A stretch of DNA of 64,000 bases from Ekhidna lutea (lineage in GTDB: Bacteria > Bacteroidota > Bacteroidia > Cytophagales > Cyclobacteriaceae), in the NCBI RefSeq assembly GCF_900188325.1, contig NZ_FZPD01000005.1, positions 496,001-560,000 on the forward strand, written 5' to 3'. Shown here piece by piece: positions 53,971-61,575 of the stretch. Position numbers and translations under genes: made by a program. The notes under the pieces were generated by a model, which saw nothing but the letters and a program-made list of their open reading frames with translations, was not told where the DNA came from and did not search any database. How positions within the stretch are numbered: the stretch's first letter is position 1; each line of letters starts with the position of its first letter.

Positions 53971-54030
53971 TCAGTCTTTCTCAAAAAAAGGATCGACTAT
54001 TTCTTTTTTATTCTTCTAACAAAGGCACAC
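53971..54030 (-). pseudogene. C-terminal stub of a second symporter
   Basis: On the minus strand these 20 codons read, with one internal stop, CLC-stop-KNKKEIVDPFFEKD and then TGA. This aligns with SLLTKPTPKEVVDPFFEKG at the end of the intact symporter about 180 bases away. The rest of the second copy is gone. It is best explained as a decayed tandem duplicate. Confidence 0.6.
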
Positions 54031-54154
54031 TATTCCCTTGCCGATGAGGTACGAATCGGACTTGGGAATCTCAATTCAAGTAGTGAGAAGATGCCCAAGT
54101 CTACGGCTTTTTTCAAAAGCCTTCGCGAGGGCATACTGTTTTAGTAATAGCCAC

Positions 54155-55654
54155 TTAATCGTCTTGCTCACCCTTCTCAAAAAAGGGATCAACAACCTCC
54201 TTTGGAGTTGGCTTGGTAAGCAAGCTAACAATGACCAATGCAAGTATTGAAGTGATCAATGCAGGGATAGCCACCATCTTTGAATCATAAGGAAACGACA
54301 TAAAACCAAGATCAACCACTGTGCCTGTTTTATTCAACACTTCAATAACGATTACAGATAGCATTCCTGCAAGAATAGAGGCAACTCCACCTTGCTTGGT
54401 TACTCGCTTCCAGAAGAAGGTTGCTAACAGAGGAGGGGCCAGAGCAGCTCCGATCATGGTATAGGAGATAAAGGCCATTGACAATATCTCTTCAAACTGT
54501 GTCATAATTAGGTAGGCTATGAATCCAAGGATTACAATGGCTGTTCGCTGGATGATCAATTTTGTTTTATCCGAAGCATTCTTAATGAAATACTTTTCCA
54601 GTATATCGCGTGAAAGATTGGTTGAGGTCACCATCAGGAAGGTATTTCCTGTCGATAAAATGATGGCTGCCCCTCCGGCAAAAAGTAATGATCCGACAAA
54701 TGCCGGCAGTTGTTCAAACCCAATTCGAAGAATGATCTCTTCTGACATGGGAGCATTAACCGACCCATCAGGCATAAAAAACCTCGGATCGTGTGCGTAA
54801 ATAGCAAAACCTACTACTGCTAAAAGACACATAAGGAATTCGATTCCTACCACCCCGATGAACATACCCATTACTGCTTTTTTTGCTGATTTGGCATCTT
54901 TCGCTGAAGAAAATTTTTGATAGACACTGCTTTCACTAAGCATGAGTATGAGTGTTGGTAGCATGATTCCTATGTACCACGTAGGTTCGTGACCTTCAAA
55001 TACCGAAAGGTGATTTGGACTAACCTCGTTGATGGTATCTACCACATTTTCCCAGCCACCAAAACCAGATATGGCAAATGGAACCGCCAGAATAATAGCG
55101 AGAATCATAATGATGCCATTGAATATATCGATGGACACAATTGAAACCATTCCTGCCAGAGCAGTAAAAGCAATGATGAGTAAAAAGGTGATTAGCGTAC
55201 CTTGCTCTACTGAAATGCCACCTTCTGTTAAAATAGATAAGAACCTACCACCCCCTTTAAACTGGTAGCCTGCAATGATGAGGTATGCAACAATGATGGT
55301 AATAGTTCCTAATAAACGTGCAAGTGGTGAATAGCGCTTTTCCAGTATGTCTGTAAGGGTATACTGAGATATTCTGCGAACTCTTGCGGCAATGAAGTAA
55401 ACAGCTAATATGCCGATCCATGCACCAAGTGAAAACCATAGCTCGGAAAACCCAACCTGAAAAGTGAGCCCGGCAGTACCGAACAAGCTACCAGATCCTA
55501 TCCAGGTTGTCACCAAGGTTCCTACAAGTAAATAAACCGGTACATTTCTTCCGGCTACTACAAAGTCTTCTTCGTTCTTTACTCCTCTGCTTTTGTAAAT
55601 AATGATTCCTGCTAGAATCAGAATGTATCCAATGGTTACTATTAAATAGGTCAT
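54155..55654 (-). CDS. Sodium:solute symporter (SSS family)
   Basis: 499 residues, about 13 membrane helices. SSS hallmarks: the N-terminal VAGRNVPVYLLVGTLVTTWIGSGSLFG, SILTEGGISVEQGTLITFLLIIAFTALAGM and the mid-protein FAGGAAIILSTGNTFLMVTSTNLSRD. Uses Na+ to import an organic solute; substrate cannot be read from sequence. Gap to the upstream hydrolase gene holds a perfect palindrome CTTATTT/AAATAAG. A fossil of its last codons lies downstream. Confidence 0.92.
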   Translation of the reverse strand: MTYLIVTIGYILILAGIIIYKSRGVKNEEDFVVAGRNVPVYLLVGTLVTTWIGSGSLFGTAGLTFQVGFSELWFSLGAWIGILAVYFIAARVRRISQYTLTDILEKRYSPLARLLGTITIIVAYLIIAGYQFKGGGRFLSILTEGGISVEQGTLITFLLIIAFTALAGMVSIVSIDIFNGIIMILAIILAVPFAISGFGGWENVVDTINEVSPNHLSVFEGHEPTWYIGIMLPTLILMLSESSVYQKFSSAKDAKSAKKAVMGMFIGVVGIEFLMCLLAVVGFAIYAHDPRFFMPDGSVNAPMSEEIILRIGFEQLPAFVGSLLFAGGAAIILSTGNTFLMVTSTNLSRDILEKYFIKNASDKTKLIIQRTAIVILGFIAYLIMTQFEEILSMAFISYTMIGAALAPPLLATFFWKRVTKQGGVASILAGMLSVIVIEVLNKTGTVVDLGFMSFPYDSKMVAIPALITSILALVIVSLLTKPTPKEVVDPFFEKGEQDD

Positions 55655-55681
55655 GCTGCTTATTTAAAATAAGCCGCCAAT

Positions 55682-56401
55682 TTAATCATTCTCCACTTCT
55701 TGGATAATCTGTTTGATAATATCATTAAACTTTTTCGGTGCTTCTATGGAGGCGTAATGTCCGCATTGATCAATTTGAAAAATCTTATTGATTCCTTTTA
55801 GCTTTTTGATGTAATCTATGTTTGGGGTGGGGTCTTGTTTTCCGTGTATTACATAGGCAGGAACAGATAGCTTTTCAAGTATTTTAATTTCATCCATGAG
55901 TTCACCGTTTAAGATGGATTTGCCAAGAATCTCTCTGAATTTCGGATCTGTATTCTTAAAGTCGCTCAATAGCAATGGCCATACTTTTTCATTGACAGCA
56001 ATCTCCTTCATAGCGTTTTCAATAACTTCCTGGGTGTAATCTGCCTCCAGGAATATTCCGAGTATATCTGTAGGCATAAAGGCCTCCTCAATATTCAACG
56101 GTCTTTTCAATGGAGGTGAGGCGAAAAACACGAGCCCTACGCAGTTTTTGAGCTGAGGAGTGACTTCAATGGCAATATGACCACCCAATGAATTTCCGAT
56201 CAGGAGAAATGGTTCATCCTGAGGGATATGGCGAATGGCAAAAGCTCGAAGTTCATCCAGGCTATAATCACTCTCCGGGTTACTGGAAAAATCCCCTCCA
56301 TGACCGGGAAATGTAATGGTGTGAACATCTTCAAATACATCTCTCAGATCATTAAAAACCGCTGGTGATGACGAATTTCCATGTAAGCAGACTAGTCTCA
56401 T
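55682..56401 (-). CDS. Alpha/beta hydrolase
   Basis: 239 residues. LVCLHGNSSSPAVFNDL gives the oxyanion region, nucleophile Ser71 in GNSLGGH, acid Asp in VIHGKQDPTPN and His in QCGHYASIEAP. A small cytosolic esterase- or MenH-like enzyme of unknown substrate. Divergent from the PAS-LuxR array, 71 bases apart. Confidence 0.87.
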   Translation of the reverse strand: MRLVCLHGNSSSPAVFNDLRDVFEDVHTITFPGHGGDFSSNPESDYSLDELRAFAIRHIPQDEPFLLIGNSLGGHIAIEVTPQLKNCVGLVFFASPPLKRPLNIEEAFMPTDILGIFLEADYTQEVIENAMKEIAVNEKVWPLLLSDFKNTDPKFREILGKSILNGELMDEIKILEKLSVPAYVIHGKQDPTPNIDYIKKLKGINKIFQIDQCGHYASIEAPKKFNDIIKQIIQEVEND

Positions 56402-56472
56402 AGGTGAAAACTGGTTTAGTTATTAGCTAAAATTTAAGTAAATTGATATTGATCAACGAATGAAATCAAAAA

Positions 56473-57162
56473 ATGGACATTTCACATTTGGTTTCAAGGT
56501 TCTCGCAAGAGCCAACCGATAGCTACCTGAGTCCACAGTCTCTGGATAAAAAGCCTGAATATGAGATTAGGGAGCAGTCCATTATTTGTCTGACCAAACA
56601 AAAGTTATTTGGATATGCACCTGCAGAAATAAAGCGTATTTCTCAGCTATATGAAGTGATCCATCCCGAAGATCGGGATATGGTCATCCGGTTTTCAAAA
56701 GCATCTATAGATCACTTTAATAATGGCAATCTGAAACCGGGCCGTTCTCAAACAAAAATTGTATTTCGGGTCATTGGTAAGAACAGCAAACAGTACTACT
56801 ACTTGAGGCACGCCATTATAAATGGTGTCAAAAACAATGAGATCGCATCTAATTATACTTACTTGAGTGATCTGACCTGGTTAAAGCCTAAGGTCGGTTC
56901 ATGGAAGTTAAATGGGCCAGGAGCAGAACATTTTAGGTTTCACCGGTCAAATGGAACTGAATATGAATGTGTTTTCACAAAACGTGAAAAGGAAATCCTG
57001 AGATTGTTGGCTCGTGGATTTTACTCGAAAGATATTGCTCAAGGTCTGAAACTTTCCAAACATACTGTAGATACGCATCGAAGAAATATGATTCGCAAGG
57101 CTAAGGTGGCCAATACTGCTGAACTATTATCATTAGCATGGGATATGAATCTAAAAATATAG
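56473..57162 (+). CDS. PAS-LuxR regulator, array member 1
   Basis: 229 residues. N-terminal PAS_3-like fold (about 25-155) with LYEVIHPEDRDMVIRFS and KIVFRVIGKNSKQYYYLRHA; C-terminal LuxR-type helix-turn-helix (about 165-229) with FTKREKEILRLLARGFYSKDIAQGLKLSKHTVDTHRRNMIRKAKV. No receiver domain, so it probably senses a ligand or partner through PAS. First of four tandem paralogues; its last 25 bases also encode the start of the next. Confidence 0.85.
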   Translation: MDISHLVSRFSQEPTDSYLSPQSLDKKPEYEIREQSIICLTKQKLFGYAPAEIKRISQLYEVIHPEDRDMVIRFSKASIDHFNNGNLKPGRSQTKIVFRVIGKNSKQYYYLRHAIINGVKNNEIASNYTYLSDLTWLKPKVGSWKLNGPGAEHFRFHRSNGTEYECVFTKREKEILRLLARGFYSKDIAQGLKLSKHTVDTHRRNMIRKAKVANTAELLSLAWDMNLKI

Positions 57163-57860
57163 GCTGGATCGATACGGAATATCTTTTCCAGGTTGAAGCA
57201 TCTGAAAAAGAGATCATCCGTAATTTTTGGGACGCTGAATTTAACCGGCCCTTTTATGAAGTTGGGCAAGATGTTTTCTTAACACAAGCTAAATCTAAAC
57301 TGGCTGGATTCGCAGCTTCTGATTTTAAATCTGTAGATGACATATATGCATTAATTCATCCTGATGATGTGAATCATGTCGTGAATTTTTCAATTCGTGG
57401 GTTAGATTTTGTCAATCATGAAATGAAAATGCCACTCTTATGCAGGTCTCAGTTTGTTTTACGCTTAAAATCAAAATGCGGTTCCTACAAAACATACCTT
57501 AGGGAATGCTTCATAAATGGAGTTAAAGGAGGAAAGGCGACCCGAAATGTAGGATATTTAAAGGATATCTCATGGATGAACGGGGTGCAAATCAGGGCAT
57601 GGAAAATGGACGGTGAAGGCGCGGAGTTTTTCGATTACAGTTTTCCTGAAGCCAGGAAATTCACTAAGACACTAACATCTCGGGAAATTGAAATATTGAG
57701 ACTCCTCGCCCGAGGCTTCCACTCCAGGGATATTGCCGAAGCTCTTAAGATTTCGCGACTTACAGTAGATACACATCGCAGGAATATGCTCAGAAAGGTA
57801 GAAGCGGCAAACACACCCGAATTACTCACTTTAGCATGGGATATGAATCTAAAAATATAG
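57138..57860 (+). CDS. PAS-LuxR regulator, array member 2
   Basis: 240 residues. The same layout: PAS-like part with IYALIHPDDVNHVVNFS and VLRLKSKCGSYKTYLRE, then LuxR HTH LTSREIEILRLLARGFHSRDIAEALKISRLTVDTHRRNMLRKV. Its start ATG and first codons (MGYESKNI) lie within member 1, in another frame from that gene's AWDMNLKI end. Closest relative is member 3. Confidence 0.85.
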   Translation: MGYESKNIGWIDTEYLFQVEASEKEIIRNFWDAEFNRPFYEVGQDVFLTQAKSKLAGFAASDFKSVDDIYALIHPDDVNHVVNFSIRGLDFVNHEMKMPLLCRSQFVLRLKSKCGSYKTYLRECFINGVKGGKATRNVGYLKDISWMNGVQIRAWKMDGEGAEFFDYSFPEARKFTKTLTSREIEILRLLARGFHSRDIAEALKISRLTVDTHRRNMLRKVEAANTPELLTLAWDMNLKI

Positions 57861-58561
57861 CGATAGATGACTTGAAAGGGGTCTTTGAACCGAGTGCCAA
57901 TTCGGAGGAACAGGTTGTTCGTGATTACTTTTCTGTAGAATCCCAGGGACCAACATATGAGGTAGGCAAAGATCAATTTCACATAAACAAAAGAGTGCGA
58001 CGAATTGTAGGTTATTCAACCTCTGAACTTAAGTCTTTGGATGATCTATATGCATTAATTCATCCAAACGACCTGGATTTTGCGCTGGACTTTTCAATTA
58101 AAGCGATTAGTTTTTCGAATCGTAAAATCGATGATTTGTTCACTTGTCGGACACAATCAGTTTTTAGGATGAAGGGAAAAGGGGGAAACTACAGACTTGT
58201 GAATCGAGAATCGTTGATCAGTGGGGCAAAAGATGGAAAAATCACTCGAAATGTGACCTACCTGAATGACATTTCCTGGATGAAAGGTGTAAAAAGTGGC
58301 TCGTGGAAAGTTGAAGGTGATCATGCCGAATTGTTTGATTACAAGTATTCTGAAATTGAAGGCTTTTCCGATGTATTAACAAGTCGCGAAGCTGAGATAT
58401 TGAGACTCCTGGCCCGCGGCTTTCACTCCAGGGATATTGCTGAAGCCCTCCAAATCTCAAGACTAACAGTAGATACACATCGAAGAAATATGCTCCGAAA
58501 GGTAGATGTGGCAAACACACCCGAATTACTCACTTTGGCGCGGGATATGAATCTTTTCTAA
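57836..58561 (+). CDS. PAS-LuxR regulator, array member 3
   Basis: 241 residues. PAS-like with LYALIHPNDLDFALDFS and VFRMKGKGGNYRLVNRE, then HTH LTSREAEILRLLARGFHSRDIAEALQISRLTVDTHRRNMLRKV, nearly identical in DNA to member 2 over the last about 150 bases. It starts inside member 2 in the same 25-base overlap, again with MGYESKNI. Its own end has changed to LARDMNLF, so no further overlap occurs. Confidence 0.85.
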   Translation: MGYESKNIAIDDLKGVFEPSANSEEQVVRDYFSVESQGPTYEVGKDQFHINKRVRRIVGYSTSELKSLDDLYALIHPNDLDFALDFSIKAISFSNRKIDDLFTCRTQSVFRMKGKGGNYRLVNRESLISGAKDGKITRNVTYLNDISWMKGVKSGSWKVEGDHAELFDYKYSEIEGFSDVLTSREAEILRLLARGFHSRDIAEALQISRLTVDTHRRNMLRKVDVANTPELLTLARDMNLF

Positions 58562-59344
58562 ATGATTGATAATAAATCAAACGCAGTGGCCATGAACAAG
58601 GTGTGGCAAACCTTCAAATCCAACTTTGGAGAAGTAACTCCTCTTAAAAGGCCTCAACTTGAAAAGTACTTGGGTGACCTGTTTTGTGTGGGCGATTTTT
58701 ATTATTACGTAATTGACTTTTCATCTTTTCCTGAGCTTAACCTGTCTTACATAGACCAAACTGCACTTGATTACCACGGTGTTTCAAAGGAGCAATTTTC
58801 ATTAGACTATGTTCTATCGTCCGTTCATAAAGAGGACATGCCTTTTTGTACAGCCTGTGAAAATGTAATTATGGAATATTTTGCAAGCCTGGAAAAGGGA
58901 GAAATGCTGAATTATAAAAGTAGCTATACGCTACGAATAAAAGATGCCTCTAATGAGTTTCAGTTCATCCAGCATCAGGGGGTTCCAATCGCGCTGGATG
59001 CAGATGGTGGAATGACGCATGCCCTGAATGTACATACCAATGTGAGTCACATCACCAATGAATCCTGTGGGAGTATGTCGCTTCTTGGACTCAACGGACG
59101 ACCCTCATTTGTAGGAATAGATCCTTTCAATCCTTCGTTTAGCAAAAAATCCAACCCACTATCAAACAGAGAGCGGGAAGTGCTGTCATTACTGTCTCGC
59201 TGGTTTACCTCAAAAGACATAGGCAAGTCTTTGAAGATTTCTGAACACACCGTCGGCACGCACCGAAGGGCCATGCTGCGAAAATTGGATGTAGCCAACA
59301 CAATAGAGTTGATCCAAAGAGCGAAAGCCATGCTCTTGTTCTAA
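58562..59344 (+). CDS. PAS-LuxR regulator, array member 4 (divergent)
   Basis: 260 residues, starting at ATG directly after member 3's TAA. The PAS-like part is more diverged (VLSSVHKEDMPFCTACENVIMEYF, YTLRIKDASNEFQFIQHQG). HTH: LSNREREVLSLLSRWFTSKDIGKSLKISEHTVGTHRRAMLRKLDV. Probably the oldest paralogue of the array (inference). The downstream gap carries a GTCAATACC/GGTATTGAC inverted repeat. Confidence 0.82.
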   Translation: MIDNKSNAVAMNKVWQTFKSNFGEVTPLKRPQLEKYLGDLFCVGDFYYYVIDFSSFPELNLSYIDQTALDYHGVSKEQFSLDYVLSSVHKEDMPFCTACENVIMEYFASLEKGEMLNYKSSYTLRIKDASNEFQFIQHQGVPIALDADGGMTHALNVHTNVSHITNESCGSMSLLGLNGRPSFVGIDPFNPSFSKKSNPLSNREREVLSLLSRWFTSKDIGKSLKISEHTVGTHRRAMLRKLDVANTIELIQRAKAMLLF

Positions 59345-59361
59345 TATTTTCTCCACACAAA

Positions 59362-59419
59362 GTCAATACCAATTAAGGGTTATTTAGCACCTAATCAATA
59401 CTCATTGTTGGGTATTGAC
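59362..59419. promoter_or_regulatory. Spaced inverted repeat upstream of the PKD-SusD gene
   Basis: GTCAATACC (59362-59370) and its exact complement GGTATTGAC (59411-59419) flank a third CAATAC (59396-59401). The set lies about 70-120 bases before the lipoprotein gene and just after the LuxR array. It could be an operator for one of those regulators, or a hairpin ending the array transcript. Confidence 0.4.
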
Positions 59420-59484
59420 ATTTATTATTCGCTTCACAAACTTGATGAATCAAATTTTCACTCATTAATAAGAATAAAAATGTC

Positions 59485-61197
59485 ATGAAAGCTTTAACCC
59501 TCATCGCCCTGTTTGTAACTATGATAACTTTTCAATGCTGTGATTTAGGCTCAGATGAAGATAATTCACTGCTTGAAGCAAATTTTAGTGTGGTTGAAAG
59601 AAATGTAGGCACGGACGAGCAAGTGCTATTTCAAGATGAATCCACAGGCAATCCTTCTACATGGCTGTGGGAGTTTCCCGGAGGCTCCCCGGAAACATCT
59701 ACAGAGCAGAATCCTACGGTGACATATGCAGAGGAAGGTTTTAAATCAGTTACGCTTACTGTTTCTAATGGAAGTGAAACTGATATGGTGGAAAAAATAG
59801 ATTACATAGAGGTGGACTCAGATCCAACTGTTGAAGATGATTTTGTAGCTGAATTTGAAGTGGATAAAAATGTGGTTGAAGTTGGAGAGGAAGTTCAATT
59901 CACAGATATTACTGAAGGAGCTACTTCATGGGAGTGGGAATTTCCCGGTGGTAATCCGGAAGTTTCGACTGAACAAAATCCAATTGTCACATATTCAACT
60001 GCCGGCTTCAAGACTGTTGTTTTAGTTGTCACTAATGGTGAGGGTAAGACTAGTGTGAGTGAGAATGAAAACTTTATTGAAGTAATTACCCCACAACTAA
60101 CTGAGAGTGAGCTTATAGAGAAGTATGATCAGGCTTTGATAGACTTGAAGCAATTCATTCAATATACTTATCTCTTTGATGCAGTGCTCACAAATCAATA
60201 TGAACTCAGCGGGGATTGGTCAGACATTTACAATCATACATATTCTCCAAACAGTGTTAAAGTGGAGAAGTTATGGAATGATGGTTTCCAAATATTAGAT
60301 GATATCGCATTGATGTATTTGAATCTTTCAAATATTTCAGATCAAGAACTAATGAATCTGTACGATAGTAGATTGATTATAGTGGATTCATATGTTAGAC
60401 ATAGTCTATTAAACTATTTTGGATACATTCCTTTTTACGGACCCCTGAAAACAGATGAACTCAGTTGGAGGGTTGCGACGTTGGCAACAATCGAGGATAC
60501 AGATCTGTTGATATACGATATTTCAGGACAGGCAAACAGTCTACCGGAATTTGATAATGGCTATTATGTAGAATATGGCTCTGAGGTAACATTCACAGAC
60601 GCGTTCCTTAAAGCTTTTAGAATGCGATTTAGCCTGACGTCTATAAGCGGTTTAACGCTGAGAGACCCTTTTGATATAGAAGCTGATTTTGAAGACATAG
60701 CGCTAAATCATGTTTATATACAGAGTCCTTATGAGGAAATTTTTGATAACGGATGGAGACGTGAAAGTATTTTGGGTTTTGCAGCTGACGGGGATGCAGA
60801 ATTCAGTAGTTTTTTCAACATAGGCGATTATGTGCCGGTTATTCGAGCAACAGAACCCACACTTATTTATTTAGAGACCTATTTGAGGCAAAGAAATCCA
60901 GATGAGATTATTGGTGATGAGGCTGATGAAATAAATGATTTTGAAGCCATTTATAATGAATTAGCCACTTATCATGGATACGAAGGCTTGCCAACAACTA
61001 CAAATGAAGAAATTCTGGATATTTTATTTGAGGTTTGGATAGAGGATTTTAGGTATGAAGGAAGAGCATTCCAGGTGATGAAGCGCTTTGACAAAGCCAG
61101 AGATATGCTTGGCATAGAAGATTACCAACAATTGCTTCCAATTCCACAATCTGCGATTGATGCTAATGTAAATATTGTTCAGAATGAGGGGTATTGA
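59485..61197 (+). CDS. SusD/RagB-family lipoprotein with two PKD domains
   Basis: 570 residues. A lipoprotein-type signal ends at a Cys-Cys (ITFQCC). Two PKD domains follow (about 33-112 and 120-205), each with the WxWEFPGGxPExSTEQNPxVTY pattern. From about residue 210 a SusD-like helical fold continues to the diagnostic end LLPIPQSAIDANVNIVQNEGY. SusD proteins sit on the outer membrane beside a SusC TonB receptor and capture glycans or peptides; no SusC gene is adjacent here. The ligand is unknown. A bidirectional terminator follows. Confidence 0.88.
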   Translation: MKALTLIALFVTMITFQCCDLGSDEDNSLLEANFSVVERNVGTDEQVLFQDESTGNPSTWLWEFPGGSPETSTEQNPTVTYAEEGFKSVTLTVSNGSETDMVEKIDYIEVDSDPTVEDDFVAEFEVDKNVVEVGEEVQFTDITEGATSWEWEFPGGNPEVSTEQNPIVTYSTAGFKTVVLVVTNGEGKTSVSENENFIEVITPQLTESELIEKYDQALIDLKQFIQYTYLFDAVLTNQYELSGDWSDIYNHTYSPNSVKVEKLWNDGFQILDDIALMYLNLSNISDQELMNLYDSRLIIVDSYVRHSLLNYFGYIPFYGPLKTDELSWRVATLATIEDTDLLIYDISGQANSLPEFDNGYYVEYGSEVTFTDAFLKAFRMRFSLTSISGLTLRDPFDIEADFEDIALNHVYIQSPYEEIFDNGWRRESILGFAADGDAEFSSFFNIGDYVPVIRATEPTLIYLETYLRQRNPDEIIGDEADEINDFEAIYNELATYHGYEGLPTTTNEEILDILFEVWIEDFRYEGRAFQVMKRFDKARDMLGIEDYQQLLPIPQSAIDANVNIVQNEGY

Positions 61198-61300
61198 TGA
61201 TGATTATTTGATTTAAATAATCAATTGATTATTCTGAATTATTCCTAGAGACTTTATAAAAAAAATAAAACTAAGGCAGATTCAACCATTGTGTTGATCT

Positions 61301-61329
61301 AAAAACCAGCCCAAGGGGCTGGTTTTTTT
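61301..61329. terminator. Bidirectional terminator after the PKD-SusD gene
   Basis: CCAGCCC/GGGCTGG, a 7-bp GC-rich stem with a 3-nt loop, extended by five A-T pairs; A5 on one side and T7 on the other. It insulates thrA's promoter from upstream transcription. Confidence 0.9.
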
Positions 61330-61402
61330 GTTTAATAATAAATTTAGGATGGGCACACAGGCTGAGATTACAAAATGAATATGCAATATTCACCTGGATT
61401 AT

Positions 61403-61432
61403 TTTGATTATCCAATTACAACATTACATTTG
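61403..61432 (+). promoter_or_regulatory. Consensus promoter of the thrA attenuator
   Basis: TTTG (61403-61406), an 18-base spacer, then TACATTTG (61425-61432). It fits the Bacteroidota consensus. The -7 element ends eight bases from the leader peptide's ATG, so transcription must begin at or next to that ATG. Confidence 0.8.
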
Positions 61433-61439
61433 GCATCAA

Positions 61440-61514
61440 ATGAAAACGATTACAACAACTATTATTTCTAGAACGACAGGTACCACCGAGTATCCCTGTC
61501 ACAAGGAATGGTAG
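61440..61514 (+). CDS. thrL: Threonine-rich attenuator leader peptide
   Basis: A 24-codon reading frame beginning MKTITTTIISRTTGTT and ending in Trp-TAG. Eight of 24 codons are Thr (positions 3, 5-7, 12, 13, 15, 16) and three are Ile, as in the E. coli thr leader in concept though not in sequence. It lies between a consensus promoter and a strong terminator in front of the aspartokinase/homoserine dehydrogenase gene, which makes thr-operon attenuation its likely role. Ribosomes stalling on Thr codons would prevent terminator formation. No Shine-Dalgarno is possible because the transcript starts at about the ATG. Confidence 0.85.
   Translation: MKTITTTIISRTTGTTEYPCHKEW
61475..61500 (+). promoter_or_regulatory. 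Possible pause hairpin in the leader
   Basis: GACAGG (61475-61480) can pair with CCTGTC (61495-61500) inside the leader coding region. In classical attenuators an early hairpin pauses RNA polymerase until the first ribosome loads. This one is only 6 bp with a 14-nt loop, so the role is tentative. Confidence 0.4.
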
Positions 61515-61552
61515 TTGCTGAAGTATAAAAACTGTATCCAAAAGCGCCATTC
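61505..61552 (+). promoter_or_regulatory. Candidate antiterminator pairing
   Basis: GAATGG (61506-61511), lying over the last two sense codons, right before the TAG of the leader, is complementary to CCATTC (61547-61552) in the 5' arm of the terminator. Pairing would break the terminator. A ribosome reaching the leader stop would cover GAATGG and let the terminator form; a ribosome stalled at upstream Thr codons would leave it free. Confidence 0.6.
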
Positions 61553-61575
61553 TAGATTAGAATGGCGCTTTTTTT
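61543..61575 (+). terminator. Attenuator terminator before thrA
   Basis: AGCGCCATTCTA (61543-61554) and TAGAATGGCGCT (61558-61569) form a perfect 12-bp stem with a 3-nt loop, followed by T7. It ends at the base before the thrA ATG and is the off-switch of the threonine leader. Confidence 0.92.
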
